Positions 7,942-16,938 of a stretch of DNA of 64,000 nt are shown piece by piece. The notes under the pieces were generated by a model. It saw nothing but the letters and a program-made list of their open reading frames with translations. It had not been told where the DNA came from and searched no databases. Source of the stretch: Bog-473 sp963701955 (GTDB taxonomy: Bacteria > Actinomycetota > Acidimicrobiia > Acidimicrobiales > RAAP-2); NCBI GenBank assembly GCA_963701955.1, contig OY969694.1, positions 124,001 to 188,000 on the forward strand, read 5' to 3'. Each line of letters begins with the position of its first letter. The stretch's first letter is position 1. The position numbers and the translations under genes are program-made.

Positions 7942-8255
7942 CCCGATCGCAGCGGAGGCCGCCGCCCAGGGCCACGGGCACGAAACCACCCACCGTGCGA
8001 TCCCGAAGACGACCAGGCGGACAACGTCGGCCGATTCGGATTCGAGTACGACCCCTTCTGGAGGGTTTCTGGCCCGTGAAACTGGGGCACCCCGTCAAAT
8101 CGACCTACTGGTTCCCGTGAAGATGAAGAATTCGGCGCGATTCTCCCGTCAGACCGTTGAAGTGCGTCAAACGCTGCCCGTGATCCTGTTTGGTGTTGAC
8201 CCGCTGACACACGCGCACCCGATAGTGGATATCAGTCCGCGGAGAAGTGTGCCCG
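7942..8255. other. 314-bp stretch without a supportable gene
   Basis: It separates the nitroreductase gene from IS3 debris. No intact open frame with family features, hairpin or repeat was found. It may be decayed insertion-sequence or gene-flank DNA. Confidence 0.45.
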
Positions 8256-8372
8256 TTGGGTCGCCAATCGCAGTATCCAGAGGAGTTCCGGCGTGACACC
8301 GTCCGTCTGGTCCTCAATACCGACAAGTCGATGGCCGAGGTCGCTCGAGATCTCAACATCAAGAGACTGTGA
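8256..8372 (+). pseudogene. IS3-family OrfA N-terminal fragment
   Basis: A TTG-initiated frame encodes GRQSQYPEEFRRDTVRLVL, then NTDKSMAEVARDLNIK, the start of an IS3-type OrfA helix-turn-helix protein. It breaks off after about 37 residues and runs directly into a broken rhamnose-reductase gene. It is a different subgroup from the IS3 at 26.5-29.2 kb, whose OrfA begins RSFTPEFKAEIV. This is a scar of an old insertion with loss of the rest of the element. Confidence 0.75.
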
Positions 8373-8795
8373 AGCGGTCCGTGCCGCCGTTGCTCACCAC
8401 TCGGTCATAGTCAATGCTGCCGGATCGTCTGCCGTGGACGACGCAGAGGCCAACGAGGGAACTGCCTTTGCGGTCAATGCCGTGGGTGCTTACAACGTGG
8501 CTCGGGCGGCCCGAGAGGCTGGTCACGGACCGTCCAAGTCACGACTGACTATGTCTTTGATGGGCTCGCGAGCAGCCCTTCCTTGCGGACCACCCCTCCA
8601 TCGCCATGTTCCGCGTATGGCCGCACGAAAGCTGCAGGCGCGTGGGCTGTGCGGTCAGCTGACTCGACCTCCATCGTGGTGCGGACCGTCTGGTCGTATG
8701 GCGATCATGGTTCCAACTCCGTCATTCGGTCGGGGTCATGCCGGAGCCGGTGGCACCCTCAGGCTGATCTGCGCCAGGGTCATCGGAATGAAGTA
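8373..8795 (+). pseudogene. dTDP-4-dehydrorhamnose reductase (RmlD-like) remnant
   Basis: Two frames carry successive parts of an RmlD-type reductase. The first reads VIVNAAGSSAVDDAEANEG then FAVNAVGAYNVARAAREAG; after about 8530 the frame changes to VQVTTDYVFDG, YGRTKAAGAWAV (the YxxxK motif) and VRTVWSYGDHGSN. The N-terminal NAD-binding part is missing and replaced by IS3 debris. Further frame changes follow near 8740. The gene is dead; an intact enzyme would complete dTDP-L-rhamnose synthesis for surface glycans. Confidence 0.78.
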
Positions 8796-8802
8796 GGCCA
8801 TA

Positions 8803-10377
8803 TTGACCATTTTGGAATCAGCCAAGGCGACCGATATCTCTCCTATGGCAGCGCGGGTGCTGACGCGAGATCGAGACGTCCCCGCGGCACGTTCGATGCC
8901 GTTGCGAAGAGACCGCCCGATCAACGGTTTGATTGGGTCGGCCGCGTTGGGGGCAATTGGATCAGCGCTCTTGGCCCTGGCCAGCGATCTCCCAGCGTCG
9001 CCCTTCGGGCCACATGCTGGCGGCCTGTGGCCCTTCGCCGCCTCGGGCTCCGCCGGGACCTGGGAGGGGCCGAGGGCACCGAGGTGGGCCGTCCCGGCGA
9101 ACGTCGGCTCCGGGGTCCCGTCGGGGCATCTGCTGGTCTGGGTCGCTGCCCTTGTCGGTGTGGTGCTCCTCATGATTGCGTGGCTTCGACTGTGGCGAAC
9201 AGTGCGGGTGGACCGAACCCTGCAATTTCGGAACCTGTGGTGGGTGTTCGCTGCGTGGACGGCGCCCCTGTTGTTCGCTGCCCCGTTCGCCAGCCAGGAC
9301 GTCTGGGTGTACGCGGCCCAAGGCAAGGTGGTGGCCTCCGGGCTCGGCTCGGCAAGCCCGGTCCGCCTCCTAGGCCACTCGGTCTGGCTGTCCGGTGTCG
9401 ACCCCAAGTATCGGGTGGGTGGCACGATCTATGGACCCGGTGCCGTGGGCCTCTCTGCGCTGTTCGCAAGCATCTCGGGCCAGCACCCCTGGATCGCTGC
9501 CGAGGCCTGGCGCCTGGCTGTGATCGCCGCTCTGCTCCTGTGCGCCTGGGGCGTTGCCCTCGTCGCGGCCTCTCGTCGTGCCAACCCGGTCGAAGCGGTG
9601 GTCGCAGGGGTCGCCAACCCTGCCATACTCGTCCTTTTCGTCGCCAGCATCCACAACGACGCCGTCATGATCGGGCTCGTCGTGGCCGGAATTGCACTCG
9701 CCGTGACCGAACGACCGTGGGCGGCGCTTGGTGCTGCCGCTCTCGCAGTCACGATCAAAGCTCCGGCGGCGCTCGCCGTGCTCGCTATTGCCTGGTGGAG
9801 CTGGAAGGGAAACTGGCATCGGCGTGCAATCGGACTCGCCATCGGCATCGCTCTGACCCTCGCCGCACTGTGGGTCGTCGGACTCGGTGACGGGGGAGGG
9901 TTTGGGTGGCTCAAGTCTGCCTCGTTCGGCACAGTCGCCAGTTCCTTCTCGATTCTGGCGCAGGCCGGCATCGCCTCCCCGGAACCGGCAAATCTCGTAC
10001 AGCTGGCGGGAATCGTCGCGGCGGTCCTGCTGGTCCTGTGCGTCCCACAGAGACAGAGCTGGGTCGGAGCGCTCGCGGCGGGATTCGCGGTGATGGCCGT
10101 CTGCGCCACGAATCCACAGCCCTGGTACCTGTTGTGGGCACTCCCGATCGTCGCGTGCACTCTTGTCGACGGCGGGGTCGAGCGTGTCGTGATCCTGGTC
10201 ATCGGGGTCATGGCAGCCTGGAGCGAGCTGCCCTTGGGCGTCGTGTTCTGGTTCGAGGGAATCTTGCTCCTCACGTTGCTGTGGGTCGCCTCGAAGCGAT
10301 CGTGGCATAGCGACCTGCTTTCCCGAATACTGCCTACGGAACGCTCGCGACGCGCGCACGTGAACCTGCCGGGTTGA
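8803..10377 (+). CDS. polytopic glycosyltransferase, MptB-like alpha-1,6-mannosyltransferase
   Basis: This 524-residue membrane protein has about twelve hydrophobic segments. The block FASQDVWVYAAQGKVVASGL followed by GTIYGPGAVGLSALF matches the polyprenol-phosphomannose-dependent mannosyltransferases of the MptA/MptB group. These extend lipomannan or arabinomannan cores on the outer face of the membrane; the Asp in SQDVW is the likely catalytic loop residue. The TTG at 8803 gives the longest form; ATG 8845 is an alternative. Beside the broken rmlD it suggests a remnant of a surface-glycan locus (inference). Confidence 0.8.
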   Translation: MTILESAKATDISPMAARVLTRDRDVPAARSMPLRRDRPINGLIGSAALGAIGSALLALASDLPASPFGPHAGGLWPFAASGSAGTWEGPRAPRWAVPANVGSGVPSGHLLVWVAALVGVVLLMIAWLRLWRTVRVDRTLQFRNLWWVFAAWTAPLLFAAPFASQDVWVYAAQGKVVASGLGSASPVRLLGHSVWLSGVDPKYRVGGTIYGPGAVGLSALFASISGQHPWIAAEAWRLAVIAALLLCAWGVALVAASRRANPVEAVVAGVANPAILVLFVASIHNDAVMIGLVVAGIALAVTERPWAALGAAALAVTIKAPAALAVLAIAWWSWKGNWHRRAIGLAIGIALTLAALWVVGLGDGGGFGWLKSASFGTVASSFSILAQAGIASPEPANLVQLAGIVAAVLLVLCVPQRQSWVGALAAGFAVMAVCATNPQPWYLLWALPIVACTLVDGGVERVVILVIGVMAAWSELPLGVVFWFEGILLLTLLWVASKRSWHSDLLSRILPTERSRRAHVNLPG

Positions 10378-10431
10378 GGACACGACAAGCACGGCCGCTC
10401 CCCTCGGGACGACCGCTGGTGGGTCGCTCGT

Positions 10432-11259
10432 CTACTTGGCCGTGAACCCGGCGTCGACTGGGAGGATCACGCCGGTGATGTACCGGGAGAGATCCGAAGC
10501 CAAGAAGAGCACCGTGTCGCTTATGTCGCGTGGCTGGAGTACGTCGACCGGCAGCAAGTTCGAGGGGAACGACACGGTATCGGGGAGAGCGGCGAAGTAC
10601 TTGCGCATGGCTTCGTTTCCGACCATCTCGGTGGCGACGCCGGTCGGGTGGATGCTGTTGACCCGGATTGAGTCGCCGGCCAGTTCGACGGCGGAGTTTC
10701 GCATCAGTCCGATCACCGCATGCTTGGACACGCCGTATGCATCTGCTCCGGCGATGCCCGGCAGGATTCGGCCTTTCAGTCCTGCCGTGGAAGATGTGAG
10801 GATGATAGAACCCCCTGCGCCACGCTCGATCATGGGGGGAGTGCAGGCTCGCAACGTGTTCCAGACGCCCGTGACGTTGATCGCCATGACAACCTCCCAG
10901 GCAGCATCCAGCTCCTCGTCGGAGGGATCGATCACCATCGACATGACACCAGCATTGGCCACCACGATGTCGATTTGGCCGAGCTTGGCTAGGCCCAACG
11001 AGACGGCATCACGGAGTTGACCTAGGTCACGGACGTCGGCCGGGCAGATCACAGCGCGTCGGCCCGCCTCTTCGACCAGCCTGGCCGTCGCTTCCAGTTC
11101 CGCTTCGGTGCCCAGCGGATAGTGCACCGACTCGATGTTGGCGCAGATGTCGACGCCCACGATGTCGGCGCCCTCCTGGGCCAATCGCAACGCGTGGGCG
11201 CGTCCCTGCCCCCGTGCTGCGCCGGTGATAAACGCCACCTTCCCTTCGACCAGTCCCAT
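10432..11259 (-). CDS. mycofactocin-coupled type SDR family oxidoreductase
   Basis: This 275-residue classical short-chain dehydrogenase has the nucleotide loop TGAARGQG at residues 13-20, DVR at 76-78, NAG at 102-104, catalytic Ser156/157, and Tyr175 with Lys179 in YGVSK. The GQGRAHAL and VDICANI features, with a long insert after strand 2, match the mycofactocin-dependent SDR subfamily. Its members hold NAD non-exchangeably and pass electrons to mycofactocin. The substrate is an unknown alcohol or ketone. It is convergent with the mannosyltransferase gene. Confidence 0.9.
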   Translation of the reverse strand: MGLVEGKVAFITGAARGQGRAHALRLAQEGADIVGVDICANIESVHYPLGTEAELEATARLVEEAGRRAVICPADVRDLGQLRDAVSLGLAKLGQIDIVVANAGVMSMVIDPSDEELDAAWEVVMAINVTGVWNTLRACTPPMIERGAGGSIILTSSTAGLKGRILPGIAGADAYGVSKHAVIGLMRNSAVELAGDSIRVNSIHPTGVATEMVGNEAMRKYFAALPDTVSFPSNLLPVDVLQPRDISDTVLFLASDLSRYITGVILPVDAGFTAK

Positions 11260-11430
11260 GGCCCGTCAAGGTAGTCGCTCGGCTTCAGTTGGCCGACAGG
11301 ATGCCCGAATCGGGCCGCTCCGAGTCAGACCAACTCCAGCCAGCAGGTCAGGAACTCCAGCGGTTCTCGGGCCGGCGGATGTTGGCGGCCTGGGACGACG
11401 AGAAGTCGCCCCGCCCCTTCATGTACGGCG

Positions 11431-11446
11431 GTAGGGGACACCCCTA
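11431..11446. repeat. GC-rich palindromic intergenic repeat, copy C
   Basis: GTAGGGGACACCCCTA forms TAGGGG/CCCCTA arms around ACA. The flanking CGGTAGG-GACACCCC pattern recurs at 12524-12538, where it joins a second repeated block. Confidence 0.45.
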
Positions 11447-11472
11447 GGTGGTGATGGACCTCTCGGAGTCGA

Positions 11473-12030
11473 ATGCCTAGCTCTTGTAAGAATGGAGAGA
11501 TGGGCGAGGCTCGCTGGGCAGTGGCGTGCACACAGTGTCAGGTCCACTGGTATGTGGACGATGAACCAGGCAAATGCACTGACCCCCGCCACGATCATCA
11601 GCAGTTCGCCCTCCATGAGCACCTATCCGTGGTCGTCCTGCCTAATGGAACCGAGGTCACTGCAGCGTCGTTCAATGCCAGGGACCCCTATGCTCGTGAC
11701 CAGCCACCTGATTACGGTCTCTATCTGGACCGGCATTGGCAGCCGCCGTGGACACACGATCATCTTGAATGGCCAGACTTCGGAGTGCCCGAAGAAGCCG
11801 CCCGAGTAGCTGGCGCTCTGAGGATCGTGCTCAACCGGGCTTGTGGCCGAGACCGAGTCGAGGTGGGTTGCCTAGGCGGCCATGGTCGGACCGGAACGGC
11901 TTTGGCTTGCCTCGCCATCATGAGTGGACATCCTTCCAGCGATGCCACCGCCTGGGTCCGCGCCAACTACTGCACCGACGCTGTAGAGACCGCTCAACAA
12001 GAAGCGTTTATTGCCGATTTTGTCGGCTGA
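11473..12030 (+). CDS. protein tyrosine phosphatase-like protein with N-terminal Cys cluster
   Basis: This 185-residue protein has the CX5R phosphatase loop CLGGHGR at residues 133-139 followed by TG, the signature of cysteine-based phosphatases of the dual-specificity type. A candidate general acid lies in WPDFGVPEEA (Asp102). The N-terminus carries CTQC (19-22), Cys35 and nearby histidines, a possible zinc site. ATG 11473 has a modest GGAG site; ATG 11500 is an alternative. Protein or phosphoinositide-like substrates cannot be distinguished. Confidence 0.82.
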   Translation: MPSSCKNGEMGEARWAVACTQCQVHWYVDDEPGKCTDPRHDHQQFALHEHLSVVVLPNGTEVTAASFNARDPYARDQPPDYGLYLDRHWQPPWTHDHLEWPDFGVPEEAARVAGALRIVLNRACGRDRVEVGCLGGHGRTGTALACLAIMSGHPSSDATAWVRANYCTDAVETAQQEAFIADFVG

Positions 12031-12055
12031 CCCCTGCCCCACTCGTGCCGAACTA

Positions 12056-12093
12056 CCCCACCGTCCCGGCGGACGGGGGCACCCAAAACGGCC
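12056..12093. repeat. GC-rich intergenic repeat, copy A
   Basis: CCCCACCGTCCCGGCGG followed by ACGGGGGCACCC. The first block recurs almost exactly at 12511-12526. Confidence 0.45.
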
Positions 12094-12203
12094 CCGAGTA
12101 GGGGACCGTCGGGCGCACCGCACCGGGGCGGGCTCTTGTCGGGTGTGCTAGCGATGGGTGGCGTATCTGCGCAGTCACTCCCCAATGAAGGGACGGTATA
12201 TCC

Positions 12204-12467
12204 GTGTTTGTGACAGTCATCCACCGAATCCACGACCCCGAAGGCTTCCAGGCCGCCGAGGCTAAGGCACTCGAAGCTGGGCTTCCTTCTCACGTTGCGC
12301 TGCCAATCCATGCCGCGACCAACGATCACGGACTCGGCATCTGCATCTGGGAAGGCGAATCGGTCGACGCCGTGCGTGAGGTCGTTGAAGGTGCAGTCGG
12401 ACCATGGGCGAATAACGAGTATCACGAGATGCATGTGGACGGGCTGACGCCCTCGCTCGGAAAGTAA
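12204..12467 (+). CDS. small conserved hypothetical protein, 87 aa
   Basis: The GTG start at 12204 (MFVTVIHRIHDPEGF) has AAGGGA about 10 nt upstream. The protein reads like a ferredoxin-fold or dimeric-barrel monomer: a strand, then FQAAEAKALEAG, then GLGICIWEGESVDAVREVVE and a final VDGLTPSLG. The EGESVDAVREVVE part resembles small DUF4242-like sensor proteins. No catalytic residue is visible. Confidence 0.65.
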   Translation: MFVTVIHRIHDPEGFQAAEAKALEAGLPSHVALPIHAATNDHGLGICIWEGESVDAVREVVEGAVGPWANNEYHEMHVDGLTPSLGK

Positions 12468-12909
12468 CAACAGGGCCCTGACGCGGTCCGGGGGTATCCC
12501 AGTCGGAGTGCCCCACCGTCCCGCGGTAGGTGACACCCCCAACCGGAATGTTGGCCGCGCGTTTTGGGGCATCCATCGGACAGCAGATCCGTCGGGCTAG
12601 CGCGTCCGCAGACCGATGGGACGAAGAATCTGACGGAACCGATCCAACCGCTCGCGCCTAGCAAGCATTCGGCAGTCGAGGCTTTTGAGAAGTGTGTCCG
12701 TGACCCCGGGCGAGTTGGGCAGCTCCAGAGCGCCAAGACGTCGACCCATCGGGGACACAACGCAACCGATAGGCCCTCACCGATCGCGCCTGGGGCTGGT
12801 TGGGATGTGCCATCCGATCTCCGGCGTGGCGACGGGGTGGAGTGGGATCCACCCCCCGGTCAACCCCTGGGCTGACGCCAGAGTGCCCTTCGTCGCAGAC
12901 ACTGATGGC
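12468..12909. other. 442-bp intergenic region with repeat copies
   Basis: It contains a reverse-strand copy of the GAACTGGG-TACCC motif (12491-12508) and copy B of the GC-rich repeat (12511-12545). I see no gene. The promoter for the membrane protein at 12910 is probably at its right end. Confidence 0.5.
12511..12545. repeat. GC-rich intergenic repeat, copy B (composite)
   Basis: Its left half CCCCACCGTCCCGCGG matches copy A at 12056. Its right half CGGTAGGTGACACCCC matches copy C at 11428-11444. It seems to contain the complete unit from which the other two derive. Confidence 0.5.
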
Positions 12910-13440
12910 ATGACACTTCCTGAATACCTCCTCAACCTCTTTCTGGTCGCTCTCGTGGTCCTCCAGGTCCGAGGCCACAAGATCACCAAGGCCCGTCTGG
13001 TGTTCCCCCTGGTCGTGACCTTCTGGGTCTGCACCTCGATCCTGCGCGGCATCCCGACCGCCGGCAACGACCTCGTGCTCGTCGTTGGTGGCACGACGCT
13101 CGGCGCCACCTTGGGGACCCTGGCCGCACTGGCCACGACGGTTCGGCGCGACGGTCCTGGTGCCTTCGCCAAGGCCGGTGCCCTCGCCGCCGCCTTGTGG
13201 GTGGCCGGCATCGGCGCCCGGGTCGGCTTCTCGCTGTGGGTCACCCACGGCGGCGCACCGGCAATCGCCCGGTTCAGTGCCGCCCACGACGTCACTTCCG
13301 GAGCAGCCTGGGCCACGGCTTTCATCCTCATGGCAATGGCCGAGGTGGCGACCCGGACCGCCGGCCTCTACCTGAAGGCCCGTCGCTCCGGGGCCGTCAT
13401 CGAGCGGGGCGGACTCCTCCGTTCGCCGGCTGTCGCCTGA
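12910..13440 (+). CDS. small integral membrane protein, 176 aa
   Basis: Translation from ATG 12910 (MTLPEYLLNLFLVALVVLQV) gives about five hydrophobic helices separated by short basic loops (RGHKITKARLVFP, TTVRRDGPGAF). The family resembles DUF1453/CcdC-like membrane proteins in layout but I cannot name it. It ends 7 bp before the histidine kinase at 13448, so the three genes to 15276 probably form an operon and this protein may be the regulated or sensing partner. Confidence 0.72.
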   Translation: MTLPEYLLNLFLVALVVLQVRGHKITKARLVFPLVVTFWVCTSILRGIPTAGNDLVLVVGGTTLGATLGTLAALATTVRRDGPGAFAKAGALAAALWVAGIGARVGFSLWVTHGGAPAIARFSAAHDVTSGAAWATAFILMAMAEVATRTAGLYLKARRSGAVIERGGLLRSPAVA

Positions 13441-13447
13441 GTCTCAA

Positions 13448-14638
13448 ATGCGCTGGGACCAGCGTGCGAGTGGGATCATCTTGTCCGTGGGGCTGGCAAC
13501 CCAACTCCGAGCCCAGCTAGGGACGAGGACAGAGCGCATGCTCAGCGCTGCCCGCCTGGCTGCCCTTGCCGGCCTCTTGTTGGCCATGGCGCACCAACAG
13601 CCACCGAGCGGCGTGTCGGCGAACCACTTGATCAAGTGGGCACTGATGGTGGGTGCCGCGATCGGATGGCTGGGCTGGATGGCGAGCCGCCGGAGCGGCG
13701 CCTCGGATCGCACGACGTGGTGCTTCGTTGCCCTGCTGGCTGCGTCAGGAGGCGCGCTTGCGGCGTTGGCGCCCAATGCGATCACCTTCATGGCCGTCGC
13801 CGGACTCGCTGCTGGGATCGCGTTCGAGGGGCTTTCGGCAATCGGTGTGGGAGCGATCGGCGTTGGGGCGCTCGCCGCGGCAACGTCAGCACTGGGCAGT
13901 CCCACGGTCCTCATTGCCGAGGGCGCGGTCGCGGTGGCAGTCGGGCTCATGGTCGGCGCGAGCCGCCGTCAATACGTGCAGCGGACGATTCAAGCGGAGC
14001 AACTCCTGGCTGAACGGGTCCGGGCCGACGTCGAACGGGATCGAGCGGCAGCGCTGGCCGAACGCAACCGGATCGGACGTGAGGTCCACGACGTGCTCGC
14101 GCACTCACTCGGAGCACTCTCGGTCCAATTGGATGCTGCCGACGCGCTCTTGGAGAGCGGCCACGATTCGACACGAGCGCGCGAGCTGGTGCAAGGGGCT
14201 CGGCGGCTTGCCGTCCAGGGCTTGGAGGAGACACGGCAGGCGGTGCACGCGCTGCGCGATGAGCCGGTGGCCCTGGCCGAACAACTGGCGTCGCTCGCCG
14301 CTCGTGACGATGCTGAGCTAATTGTGACCGGTGCGCCCCGTCCACTCGCAGCCGACGCCGGATTAGCTCTCTATCGTGCGGCGCAGGAGGCCGTGACGAA
14401 TGCCCGCAAGCACGCACCCGGCGCGCCGGTGTCGATCCGTCTTGACTTCGACCAGCATTCGACGACCCTGACGGTCACGAACGGTCTCTGCCCGGACGCC
14501 GTCGCAAGCGAGCTGAGGGCGACGGGCGGAGGCTTCGGCCTCCAAGGCATGCGAGAGCGCATCGAGCTATTGGGTGGCCAGGTCGTGGCCGAGCCGAATT
14601 CGTCGGGATTCACTGTTGCTGTGGCGGTGCCGGAGTGA
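13448..14638 (+). CDS. NarL-type sensor histidine kinase
   Basis: The protein has 396 residues. The N-terminal half holds about five membrane helices without a large external domain. A coiled linker follows, then the HisKA_3 box REVHDVLAHSLGALSVQLD with phospho-acceptor His214. The ATPase domain shows the N-box AAQEAVTNARKHA and the G-box GGGFGLQGMRERI. It overlaps the downstream response regulator by 4 nt (GTGA), so the two are translationally coupled. The signal is unknown; a membrane-embedded cue is likely given the architecture. Confidence 0.93.
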   Translation: MRWDQRASGIILSVGLATQLRAQLGTRTERMLSAARLAALAGLLLAMAHQQPPSGVSANHLIKWALMVGAAIGWLGWMASRRSGASDRTTWCFVALLAASGGALAALAPNAITFMAVAGLAAGIAFEGLSAIGVGAIGVGALAAATSALGSPTVLIAEGAVAVAVGLMVGASRRQYVQRTIQAEQLLAERVRADVERDRAAALAERNRIGREVHDVLAHSLGALSVQLDAADALLESGHDSTRARELVQGARRLAVQGLEETRQAVHALRDEPVALAEQLASLAARDDAELIVTGAPRPLAADAGLALYRAAQEAVTNARKHAPGAPVSIRLDFDQHSTTLTVTNGLCPDAVASELRATGGGFGLQGMRERIELLGGQVVAEPNSSGFTVAVAVPE

Positions 14639-15276
14639 GAGTCATCGTGGTGGACGATCAGACGGTCGTCCGCGAGGGTCTCGTCATGTCCCTCGAGACC
14701 ATGCAGGGAATTGAGGTGGTCGGGTCGGCCGCGGACGGTGAAGGGGCGGTCGAGCTGGTCGCGACGGCGTCCCCAGAGGTTGTGCTCATGGACCTGCGTA
14801 TGCCACGGATGGACGGGGTCGAAGCTACGAGGCGGATCCGGGCCGACCATCCCGAAATCCAAGTGGTGGTGCTCACCACGTATGCCGATGACGAGTCCAT
14901 CGTCGGGGCACTCCGTGCGGGGGCGATCGGATACCTCACCAAGGACGCCGGCCGCGACCACATCCGCCGCGCTCTCGAAGCTGCCGCCTCAGGGCAAGCG
15001 GTCCTCGACCCCGAAGTCCAGACCCGACTCGTAGAGGTGGCGACCTTGCCCGGAACGGGCGCTGGACGCGGCCCCCTGCCCGACGGGCTGACCGAGCGAG
15101 AAGCCGAGGTGCTCGGATTGATCGCCGCTGGGCACTCGAATGCCGAGATCGGGCAGCGACTCTTCGTAGGTGAGGCCACGGTCAAGACACATGTGAATCG
15201 AATCTTCGCCAAGACTGGCAGCCGAGACCGCCCCCAGGCGATCGCCTATGCACATCGTCGAGGTCTTGCCGGGTAA
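14635..15276 (+). CDS. NarL/FixJ family response regulator
   Basis: This 213-residue protein has a receiver domain with the acidic pair Asp7/Asp8 and phospho-acceptor Asp53 (VLMDLRMPRMDG), switch residues T/Y in VVVLTTYADDES, and Lys103-like LTKDAG. The C-terminal LuxR helix-turn-helix (about residues 145-210) reads LTEREAEVLGLIAAGHSNAE. The GTG start overlaps the kinase stop. It is the cognate partner of the preceding kinase; the target promoters are unknown. Confidence 0.95.
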   Translation: MRVIVVDDQTVVREGLVMSLETMQGIEVVGSAADGEGAVELVATASPEVVLMDLRMPRMDGVEATRRIRADHPEIQVVVLTTYADDESIVGALRAGAIGYLTKDAGRDHIRRALEAAASGQAVLDPEVQTRLVEVATLPGTGAGRGPLPDGLTEREAEVLGLIAAGHSNAEIGQRLFVGEATVKTHVNRIFAKTGSRDRPQAIAYAHRRGLAG

Positions 15277-15450
15277 CGCCAAGGAAGGGTCGCATCATCA
15301 TCGGGGTGCCCAGATCGGGCCGTTCCAGGCGAGATCAACGGTTGCAAGCACTTGATCCCAGAGGAACGCTCTTGGCGGCCCGGACATCAAGCCATCGGCG
15401 GCCTTAGCAACCGGAACCGCAACTGGTCACGGTGAACAATCGTTGATCAG

Positions 15451-16560
15451 TCAATGCCCCTTCTTCACTCGACGCTCGCTCTCCTCGTCGAGACTGGCGA
15501 CGGCTCCCAGTGGGTCGAAGTCCGCATCGGGCATGAACTGGATCTGTACCGCGACCTCTCCCCGACGCACCTCCATCTTTGCCAGGCGCTCAAAGACAGC
15601 CCTGTCCGCGGCGGTGAGCGGTGGTTGGGTCACGGACCGCGGCCAGAGGCGGTACCGCCTCACCACGTTGATTTCCGCAGCGAGAAGGAAGAGCTGAGCC
15701 CCCAGGTAGATCCAGGCCAACAAGACGATGACGATGCCGAAGAACCCGTATGTCTCCGTTGCGTGCTGGAGCTCGCGACCCACGTACCAGCTCCCGAGGA
15801 GTTGCAGCGTCTGCCAGAATACCGTGGCCAACGCAGCGCCTAGCGCCACGTCACGCCACGTGAACTTCTCGGCGGTCATGACCATGAACGCGAGGAGAAT
15901 GAGCCCGAAGTTGACGGCTAGAGATGCGATGAGCAAGAGCGCCCTCGAGACGTCTGCATGTGAGGCCAGGGTCGCGAATCCCGTCAGCGCCGTCGATCCA
16001 AGTGTGGAGACGGCGAGCAGCACAAGTACGACAAGCCCTCGGAGATAGCGCATGAGCAACGAAGGCCAGTGAACGTAAGGGATGTTCCACACCTTGTTCA
16101 TCGCACTCTGGGTCGCCAGTCCGAGTCCCATGGCACCGTACAAGAGGAGCAGGCCGCCGATGACGACGGCGAAGGCGCTCCCGCTCAGGGTGTGGACCTG
16201 TGATTGCAGCTGGGGTCCGATGATCGGGAAGCTTCCAAGAGCGCTCTCGACGAGGTCCTTACGCAGCTGGTCATTGTTGTGCAGGACATAGCCAAGGATG
16301 GTTGTGAACAGCATCAACAGCGGAAACACGGCGAAGAGGCCATAGTAGGCAATGAGCGCTGCCTTGCTGCCAGCCTGGTCGTTGCCGAACTTCTGCAGGA
16401 CGGCGAAGGGAAATCCGAGCACACCGTGTCTCTGCTGGAACCGGTCCACTCGGCGGATGAGCACTTCCATCCGGCCAGGTCGACTACTCGCCCCCATCTC
16501 CGTCTTGTCGTGAAGGCTCTTGTCCTGCAAGTGAGTCGGCGGATGTTCCGGAGCGGTCAC
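15451..16560 (-). CDS. YihY/BrkB family inner-membrane protein
   Basis: This 369-residue protein is a six-helix integral membrane protein. The first helix region reads SKAALIAYYGLFAVFPLLML, the conserved start of the YihY/BrkB (formerly 'RNase BN') family; VWNIPY and a long TM hairpin follow. The C-terminal hydrophilic tail (about 90 residues) is charged. A role as a transporter or envelope-integrity protein has been suggested, but no substrate is established. Confidence 0.9.
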   Translation of the reverse strand: MTAPEHPPTHLQDKSLHDKTEMGASSRPGRMEVLIRRVDRFQQRHGVLGFPFAVLQKFGNDQAGSKAALIAYYGLFAVFPLLMLFTTILGYVLHNNDQLRKDLVESALGSFPIIGPQLQSQVHTLSGSAFAVVIGGLLLLYGAMGLGLATQSAMNKVWNIPYVHWPSLLMRYLRGLVVLVLLAVSTLGSTALTGFATLASHADVSRALLLIASLAVNFGLILLAFMVMTAEKFTWRDVALGAALATVFWQTLQLLGSWYVGRELQHATETYGFFGIVIVLLAWIYLGAQLFLLAAEINVVRRYRLWPRSVTQPPLTAADRAVFERLAKMEVRRGEVAVQIQFMPDADFDPLGAVASLDEESERRVKKGH

Positions 16561-16938
16561 GGCATCTAAAGATAGGACTGCTCCAGACGGCAGAGGTCAG
16601 CAAGGGCCAACCCATGCTTTTGGCGAGGATCGGGTGCTAATTCACAATCGCAGGTCACTCGATCACTGGATGTACCTGAGGGCCTAGCCCCATGGTGGCA
16701 TGGTGGCATGGTGGCACCTCGTCCCGGCGACGCTCCTATCACTTGTCAACCCCTCTTTTGGGGCTCGGGAGTCAAAACAGCGGGCAGAACATTGATGAGT
16801 CACTCGATGCTCGAGGACAGGCTCTTATGAAGCCACGCGTTTTGAAGAGGTGGGCCCGGCTGTGGGTCGGCGTGTCGCTGGAAAGTCAGCCCGGACGGGC
16901 GACAGTACTGGGGAGAGCCAGGCTCCACAGCCAGGGAG
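16561..16938. other. 378-bp region between BrkB gene and IS110 copy 1
   Basis: The left part holds the BrkB promoter region. At 16691-16714 the unit CATGGTGG is repeated three times in tandem. The right part (from roughly 16850) probably belongs to the 3' non-coding end of the IS110 element. No gene seen. Confidence 0.5.
16691..16714. repeat. tandem repeat, 3 x 8 bp
   Basis: The unit CATGGTGG occurs three times without interruption. Eight-bp units near mobile DNA are prone to slippage. Confidence 0.85.

Noticed and set aside
16691..16714. CRISPR-like array
   Set aside because: The 8-bp unit is repeated in direct tandem with no spacers.
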